In this document: positions 5,511 to 9,864 of the stretch, one piece after another | How positions within the stretch are numbered: the first letter of the stretch is position 1 | Layout of the letters: each line of letters begins with the position of its first letter | NCBI GenBank assembly: GCA_002325785.1 | Contig: DCSU01000036.1 | Span: 1 to 9,864, forward strand | Direction of reading: 5' to 3' | Origin: Bacteroidales bacterium UBA1458 | Lineage (GTDB): Bacteria; Bacteroidota; Bacteroidia; Bacteroidales; VadinHA17 | Length of the DNA stretch: 9,864 nt | The notes under the pieces: generated by a model | Databases searched by the model: none | The model's input: only the letters and a program-made list of their open reading frames with translations | Told to the model about the DNA's origin: nothing | Translations under genes and position numbers: made by a program

Positions 5511-5954
5511 ATGGAAAAGAAAAGGATTGGTATCATTATATGCGACCGGTATTCCACATGCGCCGGTGGCAAGTGCTTCAGGTCCGTACGCAACCGTGAG
5601 GGTGCTTTCGACAGATATAAGGATCAGGATATAGAGGTAGCAGCATTTACAACCTGTGGAGGATGCCCTGGCGGAAACGTGGAGTATACACCTGAGGAGA
5701 TGATAAAGAACGGTGTGAGCGTCATTCACCTTGCCACCGGCCTCGTTGTAGGTTATCCACCCTGTCCCCGGCTCGACTATTTCACAAGGTTCATCCCTGA
5801 GAAGTATGGCATTGAGGTGGTCGTCGGTACTCACCCTATCCCTCAGAAGTATTACACCACACACATGAACCTTGGCACCTGGAACGGGACAGCAATGCAG
5901 CGGTTTATCCAACCAACGCTGGCTGATGAGACAATCAGGCTGGCCTACGACTAG
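5511..5954 (+). CDS. CGGC-domain protein
   Basis: The 147-residue protein matches the CGGC family (PF08821). Visible marks are KRIGIIICDRYSTCAGGKCFR with C11, C17 and C22, the name-giving TCGGCPGGN with C49 and C52, VSVIHLATG with H73, YPPCPRLD with C85, and a GTHP segment near residue 106. Length and motif order are normal. The conserved Cys/His residues suggest metal or cluster binding, but no reaction has been assigned to the family as far as I know. It sits between the Cys/His-rich NifX-like gene (9-base gap) and the first MinD-ferredoxin ATPase (11-base gap), so it probably works on the same cofactor. There is no signal peptide; a cytoplasmic location is expected. Confidence 0.9.
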   Translation: MEKKRIGIIICDRYSTCAGGKCFRSVRNREGAFDRYKDQDIEVAAFTTCGGCPGGNVEYTPEEMIKNGVSVIHLATGLVVGYPPCPRLDYFTRFIPEKYGIEVVVGTHPIPQKYYTTHMNLGTWNGTAMQRFIQPTLADETIRLAYD

Positions 5955-5965
5955 AAGCAAAACTG

Positions 5966-6832
5966 ATGAAGATAGCAGTTGCAAGCGGCAAGGGCGGTAC
6001 AGGGAAAACCTTTGTCGCCACAAACCTTTTTAATGTGCTGTCAGGTCGTGGCGAAAGAGTCACACTGGTCGACTGCGACGCAGACGCACCTGATGACCTG
6101 TTATTCTTTCCTGCGGAGAAGATCTCAGAGACTGAAGTAACCCACCAGGTACCGGTCATCAACAAAGATGCATGCACATGGTGCGGACGGTGCAGCAACT
6201 GGTGCAACTATAACGCGATTTTCTACGTTCCGACTGCAAAAGTTATAGAGGTTATAGAGAATCTGTGCCACGGTTGCGGAGCATGCAGCTTCGCATGTAA
6301 CTCGGATGCAATAACTGAAAAGCCGGTAGTGCTGGGTACGGTCACCTCTTTCAGGACCGACAGGGGTTATCCTCTGGTTGAAGCCCGCCTGCGCGTCAAT
6401 GAGATGTCGCCTGTCAGGGTTATCAAAGCAGCGATTAAAGAGGCCGGTGAGGATGGTGTTGTCATACTTGACTCGCCTCCCGGAACATCATGTCCTTTCA
6501 TCCAGACGGTTGACAGGGCTGATTATGTTTTACTCGTGACGGAACCCACCCCGTTCGGTCTGAGCGATCTCAGGCAGAGCGTTGAAACACTTAGGACAAT
6601 GAACAAACAGTGCGGGGTGATAATAAATCGCGCCGATATCGGAGACAGCGGGGTGAAGAACTATCTCAGGGAGGAACAGATCCCCCTTCTTGGCGTGATT
6701 AATTATGGCACAGACATCGCAAGAAGTTATTCAGAAGGCAGGCTCATAACCGAAGAGAGCGAAATTATGACCGGTTTCTTTGCCGGGATTGCAGACAAAA
6801 TCATCTCAGAACATGGAACTGGCAGTAATTAG
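5966..6832 (+). CDS. MinD-superfamily ATPase with inserted 2[4Fe-4S] ferredoxin domain, first copy
   Basis: The 288-residue protein has the deviant Walker A GKGGTGKT at residues 8-15 with signature Lys9, a VDCDAD motif at 35-40, and LDSPPGTSCP at 168-177 as switch/Walker A' region. Between them lies a bacterial-type ferredoxin insert with two complete CxxCxxCxxxC motifs, C70/73/76/80 and C101/104/107/111. These ATPases dimerise around ATP; the insert should hold two 4Fe-4S clusters. Relatives are paired with NifX/ORP-type proteins in anaerobes, including the Desulfovibrio orp genes, where a cluster-assembly or cell-division link was proposed. In the first motif Trp residues (CTWC, SNWC) replace the more usual residues and no Pro follows the fourth Cys. 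The last 20 bases overlap the next gene, so translation is probably coupled and the two ATPases may form a heterodimer. Confidence 0.92.
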   Translation: MKIAVASGKGGTGKTFVATNLFNVLSGRGERVTLVDCDADAPDDLLFFPAEKISETEVTHQVPVINKDACTWCGRCSNWCNYNAIFYVPTAKVIEVIENLCHGCGACSFACNSDAITEKPVVLGTVTSFRTDRGYPLVEARLRVNEMSPVRVIKAAIKEAGEDGVVILDSPPGTSCPFIQTVDRADYVLLVTEPTPFGLSDLRQSVETLRTMNKQCGVIINRADIGDSGVKNYLREEQIPLLGVINYGTDIARSYSEGRLITEESEIMTGFFAGIADKIISEHGTGSN

Positions 6833-7685
6833 CGGCAAGGGCGGGACAGGCAAGTCGAGCGTGACTGCAGCATTTGCCACGCTTGGCGAAAAGCTTGTGG
6901 TGGCCGACTGTGATGTTGATGCGGCAAACCTCTACCTTCTCTTCAATCCTGAACATGACACCGAACAGGTTTACATCGGAGGTCACAAGGCTGTAGTGGA
7001 TCATAGTCTCTGCACCGTCTGTGGTATCTGCGAGAGTTATTGTCGTTTCGATGCAATCAGGGAAGTGGAGGGGAAGATAATAATCTCAGAGACCTCCTGC
7101 GACGGATGTTTTTTCTGCTCAAGGATCTGTCCGACGGATGCAATAACAATGGTACGCAGTGATAAGAGCAGAATGTACTCCGGCACCTTCAGGAACGGGA
7201 TGATGGTTTACGGCCGGCTGGCTCCGGGTGAGGAGAACTCGGGCAAGCTTGTAAGCATGGTAAGGGACGAGGCGAAGAGAGTGGCAGCGGAAAAGGGAAT
7301 GAGCACGATCCTTCTCGACGGTCCTCCGGGTATTGGCTGTCCGGTAATTTCGACTGTGACCGGTGTTGACAGGATAGTAATAGTCACGGAGCCAACAATG
7401 TCTGGCCTTGCAGACCTGAAGAGGGTTCATGAGGTGGCCTGTAAATTCACATCGGAGGTAGGAGTCATAATCAACAAGGCTGACCTGAACGAAGCGATGG
7501 CAGACAGAATCGATGGATGGTGTACAGCACAGGGCAGTGCCATTCTTGGGCGCCTGCCTTTTGACAGGCGGGTAACGGAGGCTATGGTAGCGGGGAAGAG
7601 CATAACTGAGATGCATCCTGATACGGAGATAAGCAAAACGATAACAGATATTTGGAATAAATTATTGACAGATGGAAAAGAATAA
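6813..7685 (+). CDS. MinD-superfamily ATPase with inserted 2[4Fe-4S] ferredoxin domain, second copy
   Basis: The 290-residue protein is a diverged paralogue of its upstream neighbour. It has GKGGTGKS at 8-15, VADCDVDAAN at 30-39, and LLDGPPGIGCPV at 167-178. The ferredoxin insert again has two full motifs, C67/70/73/77 and C96/99/102/106, the second followed by the classic Pro (CPTDAI). A GRLAPGEENSGKLV segment (134-147), typical of this subfamily, lies before the switch region; the first copy has a different sequence there. Start choice: the frame is open to an ATG at 6780, but ATG 6813 gives MELAVISGKGGTGKS, which aligns exactly with the first copy and leaves a 20-base overlap. Its end overlaps the Mrp gene by 14 bases. 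The cytoplasmic role is presumed ATP-gated electron or cluster transfer with the partner ATPase (inference). Confidence 0.92.
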   Translation: MELAVISGKGGTGKSSVTAAFATLGEKLVVADCDVDAANLYLLFNPEHDTEQVYIGGHKAVVDHSLCTVCGICESYCRFDAIREVEGKIIISETSCDGCFFCSRICPTDAITMVRSDKSRMYSGTFRNGMMVYGRLAPGEENSGKLVSMVRDEAKRVAAEKGMSTILLDGPPGIGCPVISTVTGVDRIVIVTEPTMSGLADLKRVHEVACKFTSEVGVIINKADLNEAMADRIDGWCTAQGSAILGRLPFDRRVTEAMVAGKSITEMHPDTEISKTITDIWNKLLTDGKE

Positions 7686-8496
7686 CTTGTTTGAGAAATT
7701 ACCCATGGAGGGTGTTAAGAATATTATAGTGGTTGCATCAGGCAAAGGCGGAGTCGGTAAATCAACCATTGCAGCCAACCTGGCCATAGCACTGGCCCGT
7801 AACGGGATGAAGACCGCACTGGTTGACGCGGATATCTTCGGTCCGTCTATACCTACCATGTTCGGTATTGAGAATGAGCGGCCCGAGGTGACTGCGAACG
7901 GCAATAAGGAGATGATATTTCCCATAGAGAGGTTCGGGATTAAAATAATTTCAATAGGCTTTTTCATTGACCGTAACCAGTCGCTCATATGGAGAGGACC
8001 CATGGCAGCCAATGCAGTGAAGCAGCTTTTTGAGGATACCCAGTGGGGTGACATAGACTATATGATCATCGATTTTCCTCCCGGAACGAGCGACATTCAG
8101 CTGACTACCGTTCAGAAGCTTAATCTTACCGGCGCCATCATTGTGACAACCCCGCAGGAGATAGCTCTGAACGACGCCCGCAAGGCATCATCAATGTTCC
8201 TAAATCCCGACCTTAAAGTTCCTATTCTGGGAGTTGTTGAGAACATGTCATGGTTCACACCAGCGGCGCATCCGGAGGAGCATTACTATCTTTTTGGAAG
8301 GGGAGGAGGAATGAAGCTGGCTAAAGAGTACGACACAAAACTGCTCTGCCAGATACCCCTTGTTATGGAGGTTGGCGAAGCTGCCGATGAGGGCCGTAAT
8401 GTCTTCCAGCAGAAAAACAAGACTGCAGTAGAGGCTTTCGAGACCCTTGCCGGCCAGGTTATTGAGGCAACAGAAAATTCAGTTACAAGTAAGTAA
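7672..8496 (+). CDS. mrp: Mrp/NBP35 (ApbC-type) ATPase, short form without CxxC
   Basis: The 274-residue protein has the Mrp Walker A GKGGVGKST at 24-32, DADIFGPSIPTMFG at 52-65, RGPM at 108-111, IIDFPPGTSD at 132-141, TTPQ at 159-162 and ENMSWF at 190-195. Mrp/NBP35 proteins are ATP-dependent carriers or scaffolds for 4Fe-4S clusters. Two points stand out. The N-terminal MIP18/DUF59 domain found in many housekeeping Mrp proteins is absent. Also, the CxxC that normally follows ENMSxF and bridges a cluster in the dimer is replaced by TPAAHPEEHYY (196-206); the protein's only cysteine is near residue 227. A similar PA-x-x-PE form is, as I recall, normal in Bacteroidetes Mrp. ATG 7672 overlaps the previous stop by 14 bases, so translation is probably coupled to the two ferredoxin ATPases. 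Confidence 0.92.
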   Translation: MEKNNLFEKLPMEGVKNIIVVASGKGGVGKSTIAANLAIALARNGMKTALVDADIFGPSIPTMFGIENERPEVTANGNKEMIFPIERFGIKIISIGFFIDRNQSLIWRGPMAANAVKQLFEDTQWGDIDYMIIDFPPGTSDIQLTTVQKLNLTGAIIVTTPQEIALNDARKASSMFLNPDLKVPILGVVENMSWFTPAAHPEEHYYLFGRGGGMKLAKEYDTKLLCQIPLVMEVGEAADEGRNVFQQKNKTAVEAFETLAGQVIEATENSVTSK

Positions 8497-8508
8497 ATTA
8501 TCAATAAA

Positions 8509-9864
8509 ATGAAAAACACAGATGTATTAATAATAGGTGGAAGTGCTGCCGGAATGGTGGTCTCTCTTACAGGCAAGTCGGCTTATCCCGAAAAGAGTTT
8601 CACCATGATCAAGAAGCAGAAGGACGTAATGGTGCCGTGCGGTATACCATACATCTATGGTACACTTGACAGCTCAACGCTTAATATCATGCCTGTTGAT
8701 AATATGATGGAAAAGGCAGGAGTGGAGACCATGGTAGGAGAGGTGGTCTCATTGGACAACAAGGCAAAGACTGCAAAACTGGCTGACGGGTCTGATATTG
8801 GATATGAGAAGCTTGTCATTGCCACAGGCTCATATCCCACCATACCAAAATGGCTCAAGGGAACGGATAAGGATGGTGTATATATAGTGCCAAAGGATAA
8901 GGCCTATCTTGATGAAATGAAGGAGAAACTCTGCTGTTGCAAGAGGGTTGTTGTGATAGGCGCCGGTTTTATAGGCGTTGAACTCTCTGATGAAATGAGA
9001 AAGATAGGCCACCAGGTGGTGCTTGTTGAAAAACTCCCCAATATCCTTTCACTTGCATTTGATGAGGAATTGTCGGAAAAAATCGCCCTGCTTCTTAACG
9101 ATCGGGGAGTTAGTATAAGGACAGGTTGTGGAGTATGTGAGATTAAGGGAGACAAGAAAGTTGAAGGGGTACTTCTGGACAATGGGGAGGAGATGCCAGC
9201 TGATGCGGTAATACTGACGATAGGCTATAAACCCAATACTCAACTTGCAAAAGACTCAGGAATTTATGTTGATGAGAGCGGTTTTATTGCTGTTGACGAA
9301 TACATGCGCACCCATGAACCTGATGTATTTGCCATAGGCGACTGTGCACAGAAGCGCGACTTCGTGACCCGTCGCCGGGTGCCTACCATGCTGGCCTCAA
9401 CGGCATGTGCCGAAGCAAGGATAGCAGGAATGAATCTTTATCAATTGAATGTTGTCAAAACCTTTTCAGGCACTATAGCAATATATGCAACAACTATCGG
9501 TGATATTGGATTTGGTACTGCCGGGCTTACAGAAGCAACTGCAAAAGCAGAAAATATTGATGTCCTGACTGGTTTCTTCGAGGGTATAGACCGCCATCCC
9601 GGTACTCTCCCGGGGGCACATAAGCAGGCAGTCAAACTTATTGCCAGCCGGAGTTCAGGAGTGATCATCGGCGGTGAGGTGATCGGTAGCTGCAGTGCAG
9701 GTGAGCTGACCAATGTTATTGGTATGATCATCCAGAACAGGATGACAATCAATTCGCTGCTTATCTCGCAGATTGGCACTCATCCGTTGCTGACTGCTTC
9801 ACCTGCTGCCTATCCGCTCATCAAGGCGGCAGAGATCATCGACAAGAAGATGAGGGCCAGGTAA
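8509..9864 (+). CDS. CoA-disulfide reductase / NADH oxidase-type flavoprotein
   Basis: The 451-residue protein is complete; its TAA is the last codon of the window. It has the FAD-binding IIGGSAAG at 8-15, the redox cysteine C44 in VPCGIPYIYG (the position of Cys43 in CoA-disulfide reductases and of the sulfenic-acid Cys in NADH oxidase/peroxidase), ATGSYP at 105-110, an NAD(P)H Rossmann motif VVVIGAGFIGVEL at 147-159 ending in Glu174 (NADH preference inferred), and VFAIGDCA at 273-280. The rest is the dimerisation domain. Possible activities are CoA-disulfide or persulfide reduction, or NADH oxidation; sequence cannot choose. There is no rhodanese domain. Unusual extra cysteines are CCC at 142-144 and CGVC at 207-210. 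It starts 12 bases after mrp, so it is probably the operon's redox partner. Confidence 0.9.
   Translation: MKNTDVLIIGGSAAGMVVSLTGKSAYPEKSFTMIKKQKDVMVPCGIPYIYGTLDSSTLNIMPVDNMMEKAGVETMVGEVVSLDNKAKTAKLADGSDIGYEKLVIATGSYPTIPKWLKGTDKDGVYIVPKDKAYLDEMKEKLCCCKRVVVIGAGFIGVELSDEMRKIGHQVVLVEKLPNILSLAFDEELSEKIALLLNDRGVSIRTGCGVCEIKGDKKVEGVLLDNGEEMPADAVILTIGYKPNTQLAKDSGIYVDESGFIAVDEYMRTHEPDVFAIGDCAQKRDFVTRRRVPTMLASTACAEARIAGMNLYQLNVVKTFSGTIAIYATTIGDIGFGTAGLTEATAKAENIDVLTGFFEGIDRHPGTLPGAHKQAVKLIASRSSGVIIGGEVIGSCSAGELTNVIGMIIQNRMTINSLLISQIGTHPLLTASPAAYPLIKAAEIIDKKMRAR

Noticed and set aside
5397..6023. 208-codon open frame on the minus strand
   Set aside because: It spans three well-supported plus-strand genes (NifX-like, CGGC, MinD-type), including their gaps, and shows no family motif.
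7119..7616. 165-codon open frame on the minus strand
   Set aside because: It lies wholly inside the second MinD-ferredoxin ATPase gene, which has clear motifs; the minus-strand product has no recognisable domain.

Overview
The window looks like chromosome from an anaerobic member of the Bacteroidota (probably Bacteroidales or a related order). This rests on several independent signs: a promoter of the Bacteroidetes type (TTG, 20 bases, TATCTTTG), start codons preceded by A/T-rich leaders rather than clear Shine-Dalgarno sequences, a membrane-anchored MutS-family ATPase, and an Mrp protein whose usual CxxC is replaced by a PAAHPEE stretch, a form I recall from this phylum. No rRNA, tRNA, CRISPR or transposase was seen.

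Layout. Positions 1-1587 (minus strand) carry a MutS-domain-V ATPase with membrane segments, cut by the window's left edge. Positions 1588-1854 are non-coding, with a direct repeat and a degenerate tandem repeat of about 8 bases. Positions 1855-3611 hold a two-gene plus-strand unit, PnuC-type vitamin/nucleoside transporter followed by a lipoprotein-like beta-propeller lactonase, joined by an ATGA overlap. Positions 3612-3772 are a repeat-rich regulatory region. From 3773 to the last base runs a tight plus-strand operon of nine genes: a DUF134 DNA-binding regulator with zinc ribbons, a NifX/NifB-type cofactor-binding protein, a DUF5320-like protein with a long Gly/Arg/Lys tail, a second NifX/NifB-type protein, a CGGC-domain protein, two tandem MinD-type ATPases each carrying two 4Fe-4S ferredoxin motifs, a short Mrp/NBP35 ATPase, and a CoA-disulfide-reductase/NADH-oxidase-type flavoprotein that stops exactly at the window end.

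Working together. The nine-gene operon resembles the Desulfovibrio orp gene set (orange protein, Mrp-ORP and paired MinD-ferredoxin ATPases), but with the ORP-like and Mrp parts as separate proteins, DUF134 in the regulator's place, and added CGGC and flavoprotein partners. The inferred theme is ATP-driven handling of a metal-sulfur cluster, with an NAD(P)H-linked flavoprotein as possible source of electrons or thiol chemistry. No function can be proven from sequence alone.

The strongest new signal is a 42-bp imperfect palindrome (18-base arms, 16 of 18 matching) centred on the -7 box of the promoter in front of the DUF134 gene. It has the geometry of an operator and would fit autoregulation of the whole cluster. 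A second palindrome lies just upstream of the -33 element.
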